Assembly: GCF_008704935.1 (NCBI RefSeq)
Contig: NZ_CP023692.1
Location: forward strand, 4,454,001-4,518,000
DNA: 64,000 nt
Source of the DNA: Streptomyces vinaceus
Lineage (GTDB): Bacteria > Actinomycetota > Actinomycetes > Streptomycetales > Streptomycetaceae
Direction of reading: 5' to 3'
The translations under genes were made by a program, and so were the position numbers. The notes under the pieces were generated by a model. The model was given only the letters and a program-made list of their open reading frames with translations, was not told the DNA's origin and did no database searches. Positions 12,497-22,812 of this stretch are shown here, piece by piece; position 1 is the first letter of the stretch, and each line of letters begins with the position of its first letter.

Positions 12497-13558
12497 GTGA
12501 CCGACCACACCGCCGAACCCGCCCCCGCCGGACCCGCCGCCGTGCCCGCCCCGTCACCGCCCCGCCCGGCGGGCACCGACGGTACGGCCGCCGGCCGCAT
12601 CGTCCTGCTCACGGCGAGCCACCGGGTCGCCCCCGGCCTGCTGTCCTGGCCGGCCTGGCAGGCCCTGCGCGCCGCGGACCGCGTGCTGTGCGCCGACCCC
12701 GGCCACCCGCAGCTGCCGTACCTGCGCGAGGCGGGCGTCAAGGTCGCGCACGAGTCCCCCGACGCGCACGCGCTCGTCGAGGCCTGCGCCGGCGGCCGCA
12801 CCGTCGTGGTGATCCCGTCCGGCGAGGGCGACCGGCGGCTCACCGACGGGCTGGCCCGGCTGGCCGGCTCCGGCCGCGTCGACATGCCCGACCTCGAACT
12901 GCTGCCGGGCTCGTACGACCTGCCCGGCGCCCGCCTGCTCGACCTGGTCCAGGTGATGGACCGGGTCCGCCGCGAATGCCCCTGGACCTCGCGCCAGACC
13001 CACGAGGGACTGGTCAAGTACGCCACCGAGGAGGCGTACGAACTCGTCGAGGCCATCGAGGACGGCGACCGGGACGCGCTGCGCGAGGAGCTCGGCGACG
13101 TCCTGCTGCAAGTGGTCTTCCACGCACGGATCGCCGAGGAGGACGGTGACGAGCCGTTCTCCATCGACGACGTGGCCGGGGGCCTCGTCGAGAAGCTGAT
13201 CCACCGGCACCCGCACGTCTTCGGGGACGCGGACGCGCAGACCCCGGAGGACGTCAGCGCGCACTGGCAGCGCACCAAGGCGGTCGAGAAGCAGCGGGAG
13301 TCGGTCACCGACGGGATCCCGCTGGGCCAGCCCGGGCTCGCGCTCGCGGCCAAACTGGCCGGGCGGGTCCGTACGGGCGCCCTCGCCGTGGAACTGCCCC
13401 GCGGCGAGGGCATCGGGTACGAGCTGCTGGAACTGGCGGCGCGCGCCGAAGCGGCGGGCGTCGACCCCGAGACCGCGCTGCGCGCGGCGGCCCGCGCCTA
13501 CCGGGACGCGATCCGCGCCGCCGAGGGCCTCGGGAGCGGCGGGGAGCGGACGATCTAG
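12497..13558 (+). CDS. mazG: MazG-family nucleoside triphosphate pyrophosphohydrolase
   Basis: Hydrolyses NTPs or dNTPs to NMP and PPi and is linked to nucleotide-pool cleaning. 353 residues: an N-terminal ~130 residues resembling a degenerate tetrapyrrole-methylase-like domain (LLTASHRVAPGLLSWPAWQAL), then the MazG core beginning at LDLVQVMDRVRRECPW. The core carries the EExxE and ExxD metal motifs (EEAYELVEAIEDGD and REELGDVLLQVVFHARIAEE). GTG 12497 with GGAGG immediately upstream. Its TAG stop shares the palindrome CTAG with the stop of the convergent globin gene. Confidence 0.93.
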   Translation: MTDHTAEPAPAGPAAVPAPSPPRPAGTDGTAAGRIVLLTASHRVAPGLLSWPAWQALRAADRVLCADPGHPQLPYLREAGVKVAHESPDAHALVEACAGGRTVVVIPSGEGDRRLTDGLARLAGSGRVDMPDLELLPGSYDLPGARLLDLVQVMDRVRRECPWTSRQTHEGLVKYATEEAYELVEAIEDGDRDALREELGDVLLQVVFHARIAEEDGDEPFSIDDVAGGLVEKLIHRHPHVFGDADAQTPEDVSAHWQRTKAVEKQRESVTDGIPLGQPGLALAAKLAGRVRTGALAVELPRGEGIGYELLELAARAEAAGVDPETALRAAARAYRDAIRAAEGLGSGGERTI

Positions 13559-14766
13559 CGCGGCGCGCGGCCCGAGGGGTTGTGCCACTGCGGCCCGGGG
13601 CGGCCCAGGAACCACTCGCCGAAGCCCAGGGGACGGCCGCCCGGGCCGTGGCCGGTGCCCGCGGCCGGCACCGAGTCGTGGAAGATCCGGCCCGGCAGCG
13701 CGCCCAGCTCCTTCAGCACCTGCACGGTCTGCTCGACGAACGGCGGCGGCCCGCTCAGGTACACGTCCTGCTCGGGCCACATGGCCCGGTGGCCGAGCGC
13801 GGTCGCGAGGCGCCCGGTGGCCTGCTCGCGGTGTTGCCCGGGGGCGGGGGTGATGTAGGTGACGCCGAGCCGGCCGAAGGCGGCGGCGTACTCGTCGATC
13901 AGCGGGCGGTCGTACAGGTGCGCGGCGTCCCGGGCGACGACGAAGAGCCGTACGTCCTGATCGGGGGGCTGCCCGGCGAGCTCCTCCACGATGGCCCGGA
14001 CCGGCGCCCAGCCGGTGCCCGCAGCGATGAGGGTGACGGGCCGGTCGGCGCGGCGGAAGGTCAGCTGCCCGCCGGCCGCGCCGATCCGCAGCGCCTCGCC
14101 GGGCCGCACCTCACGGACCAGGGCGGTGCTGAGCCGGCCGCCCTCGATCCGGCTGACGTGCAGGTCGAGGGTGCCGTCCGGGCGCGGGGCGTTCCCGATG
14201 GAGTACGTGCGCCAGGTCCTCGGGACCCGCTCGCTGCTGACGCTCGCGTACTGGCCGGGGAGGTGGGGGAAGGGGGCGTGCGGGCGCAGGGTCAGCACCC
14301 CTATGTCCTGCCCGTACTGGAGGTGGCGCACGATCTCGGCGTCCCACCACGGCGGGTCCTCGCTCGCGGCGGCCCCGGCCATCATGGCCTCGGCGATCAC
14401 CTGGTACGCCTCGGACCAGGCCTTCTCCACGGTCGGGGTCCAGGCCTCGCCGCAGGTGCGGGCGAGTGCGGCGAGCAAGGAGGCGCCGAGGGCCGCGTAG
14501 TGCTCGGGGCCGGCGAGGAACTTGCGGTGGTCGCGGCCGAGGTCGTGGAGGTAGGGGAGCAGGCTCTCGTCGTCGAGGCGGGCGACCACGTGGGTCAGCG
14601 CGGCGAAGAGCCGGTCGCGCTGGCGTTCCATGTCCTCGGCGGAGGCCGGGAAGAGCTCGCGGATCCCGGGGTTGTGCCAGAAGAGGTGGGAGTAGAAGTA
14701 CTTGACCGCGTGCTCGGCCCTTCTCTCGACCACCGCGAAGCTGCTCCTCAAGATCCTCACATCCAC
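13555..14766 (-). CDS. Flavohaemoglobin-type protein: globin fused to FAD/NAD reductase
   Basis: About 403 residues: an N-terminal globin domain (~1-140, with DHRKFLAGPEHY containing the probable proximal His) joined to a ferredoxin-reductase-like module with RTYSIGN (FAD) and AAGTGWAPVRAIV (NAD). Such fusions detoxify nitric oxide or reduce oxygen or peroxide. The FAD domain is followed by a tail of about 30 residues (GFGEWFLGRPGPQWHN). The start is uncertain: GTG 14766 or GTG 14760 gives VDVRILRSSFAVVE; neither has a strong ribosome site. It is divergent from a P450 gene 115 bases away. The stop shares CTAG with mazG. Confidence 0.88.
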   Translation of the reverse strand: MDVRILRSSFAVVERRAEHAVKYFYSHLFWHNPGIRELFPASAEDMERQRDRLFAALTHVVARLDDESLLPYLHDLGRDHRKFLAGPEHYAALGASLLAALARTCGEAWTPTVEKAWSEAYQVIAEAMMAGAAASEDPPWWDAEIVRHLQYGQDIGVLTLRPHAPFPHLPGQYASVSSERVPRTWRTYSIGNAPRPDGTLDLHVSRIEGGRLSTALVREVRPGEALRIGAAGGQLTFRRADRPVTLIAAGTGWAPVRAIVEELAGQPPDQDVRLFVVARDAAHLYDRPLIDEYAAAFGRLGVTYITPAPGQHREQATGRLATALGHRAMWPEQDVYLSGPPPFVEQTVQVLKELGALPGRIFHDSVPAAGTGHGPGGRPLGFGEWFLGRPGPQWHNPSGRAPR

Positions 14767-14881
14767 AAGACCGAAAGTAGGAACGCCGGGGAAGGCGAGG
14801 TCAAGCGTTGGCGGATCTACGGACAGCCGCGGCGAACGACCCATATGGGATGGCGGCGGGCGCGCGGGATACGGTCAGCGG

Positions 14882-16165
14882 GTGCATGAGCCGACCCCCG
14901 CAGCCCCCGCATCCCCCCAAGACGGCACGCCTCCCCAGGGCCCGACCCTGTTCGACTGGGAGTTCGCGACCGACCCGTACCCGGCGTACGCCTGGCTGCG
15001 CGAGCACGCCCCGGTGCACCGCACGAAGCTCCCCAGCGGGGTCGAGGCCTGGCTGGTCACGCGGTACGCCGACGCCCGCCAGGCCCTCGCCGACCAGCGG
15101 CTCAGCAAGAACCCGGCGCACCACGCGGAGCCGGCGCACGCCAAGGGCAAGACCGGGATCCCGGGGGAGCGCAAGGCGGAGCTGATGACGCATCTGCTCA
15201 ACATCGACCCGCCCGACCACACGCGGCTGCGGCGGCTGGTGTCGAAGGCGTTCACCCCGCGCAGGGTGGCCGAGTTCACCCCGCGGGTGCAGGAGCTGAC
15301 CGACCACCTCATCGAGCAGTTCGCGAGCCGGGGGGAAGCGGACCTCATCCACGAGTTCGCCTTCCCCCTCCCCATCTACGCCATCTGCGAGATGCTCGGC
15401 GTACCGCGCGAGGACCAGGACGACTTCCGCGACTGGGCCGGGATGATGATCCGGCACGGCGGCGGCCCGCGCGGCGGGGTGGCCCGCTCCGTGAAGCAGA
15501 TGCGGACCTATCTCGGCGAACTCATCCACCGCAAACGGGACGATCTGGGCAATGACCTGATTTCGGACCTGATCCGCGCGAGCGACCACGGCGACCACCT
15601 GACGGAGGCCGAGGCCACCGCCATGGCCTTCATCCTGCTGTTCGCCGGATTCGAGACCACCGTCAACCTCATCGGCAACGGCGTCCACTCCCTCTTCATG
15701 AACCCCGATCAGCGCACCCGCCTCCAGGACTCCCTCGCCGCCGGCGAGAGCGCCCTGCTGGAGACCGGCATCGAGGAACTGCTGCGCTACGACGGCCCCG
15801 TGGAGCTGGCCACCTGGCGGTTCGCCACCGAGCCGCTGACCCTCGGCGGGCAGCAGGTGGCGGCGGGCGACCCGGTCCTCGTCGTCCTGGCCGCGGCCGA
15901 CCGCGACCCCGAGCGGTTCGCCGATCCGGACACGCTCGACCTCTCCCGTACCGACAACCAGCACCTCGGGTACGGGCACGGAATCCACTACTGCCTGGGT
16001 GCTCCGCTCGCACGACTTGAGGGACAGACGGCGCTTGCGACTTTGCTGACGCGTCTGCCGGATCTGGAACTCGCTGTTCCGCCCAACGAGCTTCGCTGGC
16101 GCGGGGGTCTGATCATGCGTGGCCTGCGCACCCTTCCCGTCAAGTTCACAGCCCGAAACCCCTGA
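14882..16165 (+). CDS. Cytochrome P450 (CYP107-like)
   Basis: 427-residue soluble haem monooxygenase. I-helix oxygen-binding motif FAGFETTVN, ExxR-type region near ELLRYDGP...FATEPL, and haem loop GYGHGIHYCLGAPLARLE with the thiolate Cys at about residue 371. The AGxET plus PLARLEG pattern fits CYP107/CYP105-like actinobacterial enzymes. By remembered position it may correspond to CYP107U1 of S. coelicolor, which was linked to differentiation; that is memory, not a comparison. GTG 14882 was chosen (HEPTPAAPASPQ follows). No ferredoxin gene is adjacent, although a reductase-containing globin is divergent. Confidence 0.93.
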   Translation: MHEPTPAAPASPQDGTPPQGPTLFDWEFATDPYPAYAWLREHAPVHRTKLPSGVEAWLVTRYADARQALADQRLSKNPAHHAEPAHAKGKTGIPGERKAELMTHLLNIDPPDHTRLRRLVSKAFTPRRVAEFTPRVQELTDHLIEQFASRGEADLIHEFAFPLPIYAICEMLGVPREDQDDFRDWAGMMIRHGGGPRGGVARSVKQMRTYLGELIHRKRDDLGNDLISDLIRASDHGDHLTEAEATAMAFILLFAGFETTVNLIGNGVHSLFMNPDQRTRLQDSLAAGESALLETGIEELLRYDGPVELATWRFATEPLTLGGQQVAAGDPVLVVLAAADRDPERFADPDTLDLSRTDNQHLGYGHGIHYCLGAPLARLEGQTALATLLTRLPDLELAVPPNELRWRGGLIMRGLRTLPVKFTARNP

Positions 16166-16200
16166 ACCCCCTTTGACCGTAAGTCAGCCCCCGTCGAGAG

Positions 16201-16230
16201 TTGTTACTCGCGTGCTAAGACGGCTAGGTT
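16201..16230 (+). promoter_or_regulatory. Putative promoter of first Rpf/LysM gene
   Basis: TTGTTA (16201-16206) and TAGGTT (16225-16230) with an 18-base spacer form a plausible housekeeping promoter 38 bases before the start at 16268. Confidence 0.5.
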
Positions 16231-16267
16231 CTGCCGTTACCCAGCCGTTATGCGAAAGGTGCAGCTC

Positions 16268-17311
16268 ATGCGTTCCGGGAACGGCCGCCACAGACGGCCC
16301 CGCCAGGTACCCGCGATAGTCGTCACCGCCGGAGTCACCGGTTCCGCGTTGGCCCTGCCCCTGCTCGCCGCCACCGGCGCGAGCGCGGCCGAGGCCTCCA
16401 CGTGGGACACGGTCGCCGAGTGCGAGAGCGGCGGCTCCTGGAGCGCCAACTCCGGCAGCGGTGCCTACGGCGGACTTTCGTTCACGCAGGAGCAGTGGAA
16501 CGCCTCGGGCGGCCTGGAGTTCGCCGAGCGCCCCGACCTCGCGAGCCGCTCGCAGCAGATCGCCGTCGCCGAGCGCGTGCTGGGCGCCCAGGGCCCCTCG
16601 GCCTTCGGCCACTGCTCGGAGTCGGCCGGACTGACCCAGCAGGGCCCCGCGGCGGCCGTCGACCCGGGCCTGCCCGGCACCCTCGGTCCGATCGGCGCGA
16701 GCCCCTCGCGCCCCGACGACTCCGTCCCGGCGGGCGGCTCCGGCGCGAAGCCCCAGGACTTCGGCGCCCCGACCCCGACCCCGTCCCCGGTCTTCACGCT
16801 TCCGCCGGCGCCGCTCGCGCCCAACAGCGGACTGCCCGTCATGCCCGACCCGGACGCCCCCTCCACCTCGCCGGGCGCCCCGGTGCTCCCGGGCGCCCCC
16901 GGCGACCCGACGGCCCCGGGCACCCCGACGGCGCCCTCCGACCCGACCGCCCCGGGGACCCCGACCACGCCCGGCAGCCCGGACCCGACCGCTCCGGTCA
17001 CCCCGGCCGACCCGAGCGCCCCCGCTTCCCCGTCGGCCCCGGGCACCCCGGGTGCCACGACCGACCCGGCCGGCATCCCGGACCCCTCCGGCGTCGGCAA
17101 GCACCGTGGTGCGCCCGCTCTTGAGGTGCCCGTCACATCCGACGCGGCGTCAGACCCCTCGTACACGGTCCAGGCGGGCGACAGTCTGGCGACCATCGCG
17201 TCTGCCAAGGGGGTCAAGGGCGGCTGGAACGCGCTCTACCAGGCCAATGAGCAGGTCATCGGCGATGACGCAGATCTGATCAAGCCCGGTCAGAATCTGG
17301 ATCTAAGTTGA
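16268..17311 (+). CDS. Secreted resuscitation-promoting-factor-like transglycosylase with Pro-rich linker and LysM
   Basis: Peptidoglycan-cleaving enzyme thought to help spore germination or wall turnover. 347 residues: signal peptide (to about residue 40, ending GASA-AEA), Rpf/transglycosylase-like domain (ASTWDTVAECESGGSWSANSG, with the catalytic Glu within ECESGG), a long linker of TAPGTPTAPSDP-type repeats (~residues 155-275), and a C-terminal LysM (YTVQAGDSLATIASAKGV) for wall binding. The start at 16268 is preceded by GAAAGGT with good spacing. The ATG at 16250 overlaps the ribosome-site region. It is followed by a paralogue at 17767. Confidence 0.92.
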   Translation: MRSGNGRHRRPRQVPAIVVTAGVTGSALALPLLAATGASAAEASTWDTVAECESGGSWSANSGSGAYGGLSFTQEQWNASGGLEFAERPDLASRSQQIAVAERVLGAQGPSAFGHCSESAGLTQQGPAAAVDPGLPGTLGPIGASPSRPDDSVPAGGSGAKPQDFGAPTPTPSPVFTLPPAPLAPNSGLPVMPDPDAPSTSPGAPVLPGAPGDPTAPGTPTAPSDPTAPGTPTTPGSPDPTAPVTPADPSAPASPSAPGTPGATTDPAGIPDPSGVGKHRGAPALEVPVTSDAASDPSYTVQAGDSLATIASAKGVKGGWNALYQANEQVIGDDADLIKPGQNLDLS

Positions 17312-17474
17312 AAATAGCGGCACTTCGGACACCCAGAAAAGGCTGAATGTCCGTTATCTGCAAGTGAGACATGTGTCTCTTCCGGTCAACTGGCGTGTCC
17401 CGCCTGTGACCTTCCGCAAACCCCGCCCTCACCTGCGCAAATGCCATCGGGAGGGGCGCAAGTAGGGCCCGTTT

Positions 17475-17506
17475 CTCCCCGGTGTTCCTCGTTGAACATC
17501 GGGGAG
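17475..17506 (+). promoter_or_regulatory. Inverted repeat overlapping -35 of Rpf gene
   Basis: Arms 17475-17487 and 17494-17506 pair in 12 of 13 positions around CTCGTT. The right arm covers the putative -35 (TTGAAC, 17492-17497), making it a candidate operator or RNA hairpin. Confidence 0.4.
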
Positions 17507-17519
17507 GGACCTGTCTACC
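17492..17519 (+). promoter_or_regulatory. Putative promoter ahead of ydaO riboswitch
   Basis: TTGAAC (17492-17497) and TCTACC (17514-17519) with a 16-base spacer. Transcription would begin just before the riboswitch aptamer. Confidence 0.4.
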
Positions 17520-17534
17520 TTCTGAGTCGCCCGC

Positions 17535-18462
<928 letters not shown>

Positions 18463-18511
18463 ATCCTGCAGTGACACCCGCGGCCGCCCGTGCGGCGCCG
18501 CGGCAGCCCGA

Positions 18512-18546
18512 CCGCCCGGCGCGTCGTCCCCCCACGCGCCGGGCGG
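18512..18546 (+). terminator. Hairpin terminator after rpfA
   Basis: Perfect 13-bp inverted repeat (18512-18524 and 18534-18546), 50 bases after the stop. Confidence 0.65.
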
Positions 18547-18664
18547 CGGCATGTGTGCCGGCGGTCAAGGGTCCTATGTACCGGAAGGCGGGTATTCGGG
18601 CCCTTTTTCGTCCCAGCGGGCGGGCGGTCGGCCGGCCGAGCGCCCGGAGGCGGTTAGGCTCTAG

Positions 18665-20014
<1,350 letters not shown>

Positions 20015-20043
20015 TCACGGCAGCCCTCCGGGGCTGGCCTCCG

Positions 20044-20084
20044 TACGTCCCCGCACTCGGTCCCGTACCGTGTGCGGGGACGTA
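20044..20084 (+). terminator. Hairpin between eno and the DivIC-like gene
   Basis: Perfect 13-bp inverted repeat (20044-20056 and 20072-20084). It may end eno transcripts, or act as a leader hairpin of the next gene, since it stops 33 bases before the next start. Confidence 0.55.
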
Positions 20085-20117
20085 TTGCGTAGCGCGTACA
20101 TAGGGGAGGCGGGATCA

Positions 20118-20606
20118 ATGGCCGGGAACCGGGATCGGTTCTCCACCTTCTCCACCGCGACCAGGCTCAAGCAGCTCGGTGAGCGGACCGCCGCCCACGT
20201 CTACCGCTCGCAGACGCGCCGCCAGGTCCGCCGCAGCCGGCTCACCGGACGCGCCGCGCTCCTGGTGCTCGTCCTCTGTACGCTGGTCGTCGCCCTCGCG
20301 TATCCGATGCGCCAGTACGTCTCCCAGCGCTCGGAGATCGCGGAGCAGCGGCGGGCCGCCGAGGCCGCGAGCCGGCGCCTCGAACGCCTCCGCGACGAGA
20401 AGGCCCGCTGGCAGGACAACGCGTACGCGGAACAGCAGGCGCGCAAGCACCTGCACTTCGTCCGCCCGGGCGAGATCAGCTACATCATGACCGACCCCGG
20501 GGCCGGCGCCGCCGAGCGGCACCGCACCGGAACAGCCGGCTCCGACCGGCCCTGGTACTCGAACGTCTGGGACGGGGTCGACAAGGCCGACCGCCCCGGC
20601 GAGTGA
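20118..20606 (+). CDS. divIC: FtsB/DivIC family septum protein
   Basis: 162-residue bitopic protein: basic cytoplasmic N-terminus, one transmembrane helix (AALLVLVLCTLVVALAYPM, ~52-70), then a coiled coil (SEIAEQRRAAEAASRRLERLRDEKARWQD) and the family motif ARKHLHFVRPGEI. DivIC/FtsB bridges FtsL and FtsQ in the division complex and is needed for sporulation septation in Streptomyces. ATG 20118 follows GGGAGG. A DUF501 gene starts 46 bases downstream, as is usual in actinobacteria, where the eno-divIC-DUF501-ppx order is conserved. Confidence 0.93.
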   Translation: MAGNRDRFSTFSTATRLKQLGERTAAHVYRSQTRRQVRRSRLTGRAALLVLVLCTLVVALAYPMRQYVSQRSEIAEQRRAAEAASRRLERLRDEKARWQDNAYAEQQARKHLHFVRPGEISYIMTDPGAGAAERHRTGTAGSDRPWYSNVWDGVDKADRPGE

Positions 20607-20652
20607 CGAGCACCCGCACCCACCCACGAGAACGAAGAGACTTCCTCCAGGC

Positions 20653-21201
20653 ATGCAGACGCCCCCGCCCCAGACCGACCGGACCGAGCCGACCGACGCG
20701 GACATCGACGCGTTCCAGCAGCAGCTCGGCCGCCCGCCGCGCGGGCTGCGCGCCATCGCGCACCGCTGCCCCTGCGGCCAGCCGGACGTGGTGGAGACCG
20801 CCCCGCGCCTCCCCGACGGCACGCCCTTCCCGACGCTGTACTACCTCACCTGCCCGCGCGCGGCCTCCGCCATCGGCACGCTGGAGGCCAACGGCGTGAT
20901 GAAGGAGATGCAGGCCCGGCTCGCCGAGGACCCCGAGCTCGCCGCCGCCTACCGGGCCGCGCACGAGGACTACATCCGGCGCCGCGACGCCATCGAGGTG
21001 CTCCAGGGCTTCCCGAGCGCCGGCGGGATGCCGGACCGGGTGAAGTGCCTGCACGTGCTCGTCGGCCACTCCCTGGCCGCGGGCCCCGGGGTGAACCCGT
21101 TCGGCGACGAGGCGCTGGCGATGCTGCCGGAGTGGTGGGCCAAGGGCGCCTGCGTGACGCCGTGCGCGGACAAGGGCGACGCGAAGGAGCCGGACGCGTG
21201 A
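20653..21201 (+). CDS. DUF501 domain protein
   Basis: 182-residue protein of unknown biochemistry, nearly always found between the FtsB/DivIC gene and a Ppx/GppA gene in actinobacteria. Conserved features visible: RPPRGLRAIAHRCPCGQPDVVETAPRLPDGTPFPT, YYLTCPRA, a helix with EMQARLAEDPELAAAY, and VKCLHVLVGHSLAAGPGVNPFGDEAL. Several Cys and His residues (HRCPC, LTCP, VKCLHVL, GHSL) could bind metal; this is inference. Its stop overlaps the GTG of the next gene by four bases, so the two are co-translated. Confidence 0.93.
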   Translation: MQTPPPQTDRTEPTDADIDAFQQQLGRPPRGLRAIAHRCPCGQPDVVETAPRLPDGTPFPTLYYLTCPRAASAIGTLEANGVMKEMQARLAEDPELAAAYRAAHEDYIRRRDAIEVLQGFPSAGGMPDRVKCLHVLVGHSLAAGPGVNPFGDEALAMLPEWWAKGACVTPCADKGDAKEPDA

Positions 21202-22169
21202 CGCGCGTCGCGGCCGTCGACTGCGGTACGAACTCCATCCGCCTGCTCGTCGCGGACTGCGACCCGTTCACCGGCGAGCTGGTCGAGCTGGACCGGCGGA
21301 TGACGATCGTGCGCCTGGGCCAGGGCGTGGACAAGACGGGCCGGCTGGCCCCGGAGGCGCTGGAGCGCACCTTCGCGGCCTGCCGCGAGTACGCGGAGGT
21401 CGTCAAGGAGCTGGGCGCGGAGCGCCTGCGCTTCGTGGCGACCTCGGCCTCGCGCGACGCCGAGAACCGCGAGGAGTTCGTCCAGGGGGTCCTCGCCATC
21501 CTGGGCGTCGAGCCCGAGGTGATCTCCGGTGACCAGGAGGCGGAGTTCTCCTTCACCGGCGCCACCAAGGAGTTGACGGGCGCGACCCACCTGGAGAAGC
21601 CCTTCCTGGTGGTGGACATCGGCGGCGGCTCCACCGAGTTCGTCGTCGGCGAGGAGCACGTGCGGGCGGCCCGCTCGGTCGACGTGGGCTGCGTCCGGAT
21701 GACCGAGCGTCACCTGGTCGTGGACGGGGCGGTCACCGACCCGCCGACCGCGGAGCAGGTCGCCGCCATGCGGGCCGACATCGAGGCGGCGCTGGACCTG
21801 GTCGAGCGGACGGTCCCGCTGGCCGAGGCGCGCACCCTGGTGGGCCTGGCCGGCTCGGTGACCACGGTCGCCGGGATCGCCCTCGGGCTGGCGGAGTACG
21901 ACTCCGCCGCGATCCACCACGCCCGGGTGACGTACGAACAGGTCCGCGAGATCACCGACCGCATGCTGACCTCGGTGCACGCCGAGCGCGCGGCCGTCCC
22001 GGTCATCCACCCGGGCCGGGTGGACGTGATCGGCGCGGGCACCCTGGTCCTGCTCGCCGTCATGGAGCGCACCGGCGCCCGCGAGGTCGTCGTCTCGGAG
22101 CACGACATCCTCGACGGCATCGCCTGGAAGACGGCAGAAGAGGTCGAGGCTGACGAGCAGCGGTCCTGA
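21198..22169 (+). CDS. Ppx/GppA family exopolyphosphatase / pppGpp phosphohydrolase
   Basis: 323-residue actin-fold phosphatase that releases phosphate from polyphosphate or pppGpp, linking it to stringent and phosphate responses. Visible: VAAVDCGTNSIRLLVAD (phosphate loop), RFVATSASRDAENREEF, EVISGDQEAEFSF, VVDIGGGSTEFVVG, and GLAGSVTTVAGIAL. The length is the short actinobacterial form without the C-terminal HD domain, so activity may be narrower than E. coli Ppx. GTG 21198 overlaps the DUF501 stop. The end of the operon faces a non-coding stretch. Confidence 0.93.
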   Translation: MTRVAAVDCGTNSIRLLVADCDPFTGELVELDRRMTIVRLGQGVDKTGRLAPEALERTFAACREYAEVVKELGAERLRFVATSASRDAENREEFVQGVLAILGVEPEVISGDQEAEFSFTGATKELTGATHLEKPFLVVDIGGGSTEFVVGEEHVRAARSVDVGCVRMTERHLVVDGAVTDPPTAEQVAAMRADIEAALDLVERTVPLAEARTLVGLAGSVTTVAGIALGLAEYDSAAIHHARVTYEQVREITDRMLTSVHAERAAVPVIHPGRVDVIGAGTLVLLAVMERTGAREVVVSEHDILDGIAWKTAEEVEADEQRS

Positions 22170-22235
22170 CCCGCGGGAAACGCCGGACGGCGGCGCTCCG
22201 GTCACCTGACGGGAGCGCCGCCGTAAGGGTCGCAT

Positions 22236-22350
22236 TCAGATGGTGCGGTAGCTGTCGCGGCGGTCGCCGATTCTGACGACGAGGATGACGAGCTCGCCGT
22301 CCAGGACCTGATAGGCGATCCGGTAACCGCCCAGCCGGTAGGGGCCGGAG
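22236..22350 (-). pseudogene. RelE/ParE-family toxin remnant (C-terminal fragment)
   Basis: Read on the minus strand, the frame ending at TGA 22236-22238 gives PYRLGGYRIAYQVLDGEL followed by VILVVRIGDRRDSYRTI. This matches the C-terminal beta-strand and catalytic region of RelE/ParE toxins (pattern YRLRxGDYRVxYxVDDxxxxVxVxxVGxRRDxY). Upstream the frame stays open but has no start codon or recognisable toxin N-terminus, and no antitoxin gene is present. It is interpreted as a decayed toxin-antitoxin module. Confidence 0.75.
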
Positions 22351-22761
22351 GGGCCGGTGGGTGCCGAAACGGTGGGTTCCCGCCTGAGCGAGGGCTGTTT
22401 CGAAGGTCCTGGAGGTCCCTCGGAGGGCTTTCGGAGGGGCTTACGGGGGCCTTAGGTCCCCTCCTCCACAGAAAGTTCGTGAAGTTCTTCACAAGGAAAA
22501 GAGGCCTGATGGGCCACGGGGAGGGTCCTTCGGGGCCCTCGGCGGGTCATCGGGCCTCTGTTGTCCGAGTGTTCGTGCGAAATGAGGGTGCCGTCCGGCC
22601 TCGTCGGTAGGTATCCACCAACCCGGTGGTCTACTCCGCTTTCAGGCCTGGAGGCCAGTTCAGGACGGGTGAACAACGAGTCCCGTGACACCCTGGTTCC
22701 CGTTTCGCGCCATGAGCTCCGTCACGTGGGCCGCGCAGTGTAGCAGAGGCCTTCCGGCACC

Positions 22762-22779
22762 TTGTGAAGGGGCTCACGA
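22762..22779. promoter_or_regulatory. Rex-like redox operator upstream of ndh
   Basis: TTGTGAA-GGGG-CTCACGA matches the Rex consensus TTGTGAAxxxxTTCACAA with two mismatches, both in the right half. It overlaps the expected -35 position of the ndh promoter (possible -10 GATACT at 22801-22806). Rex represses respiratory genes, including ndh in S. coelicolor, when NADH/NAD is low. Confidence 0.75.
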
Positions 22780-22812
22780 GCGTCACCCCTTGGGGTGCTG
22801 GATACTCGTTGC

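Larger units (their letters stand above)
22170..22812. other. 640-base gap before ndh: toxin remnant, AT-richer DNA and Rex site
   Basis: The left part holds a minus-strand RelE-like remnant (22236-22350). 22380-22740 is noticeably less GC-rich than its surroundings and contains no credible gene. The right end holds the ndh promoter and Rex-like operator. This looks like a site of past insertion and decay. Confidence 0.6.

Noticed and set aside
22202-22492. 96-residue minus-strand frame over the toxin remnant
   Set aside because: Ser/Pro-rich and out of frame with the RelE-like sequence, which reads in the frame ending at 22236.
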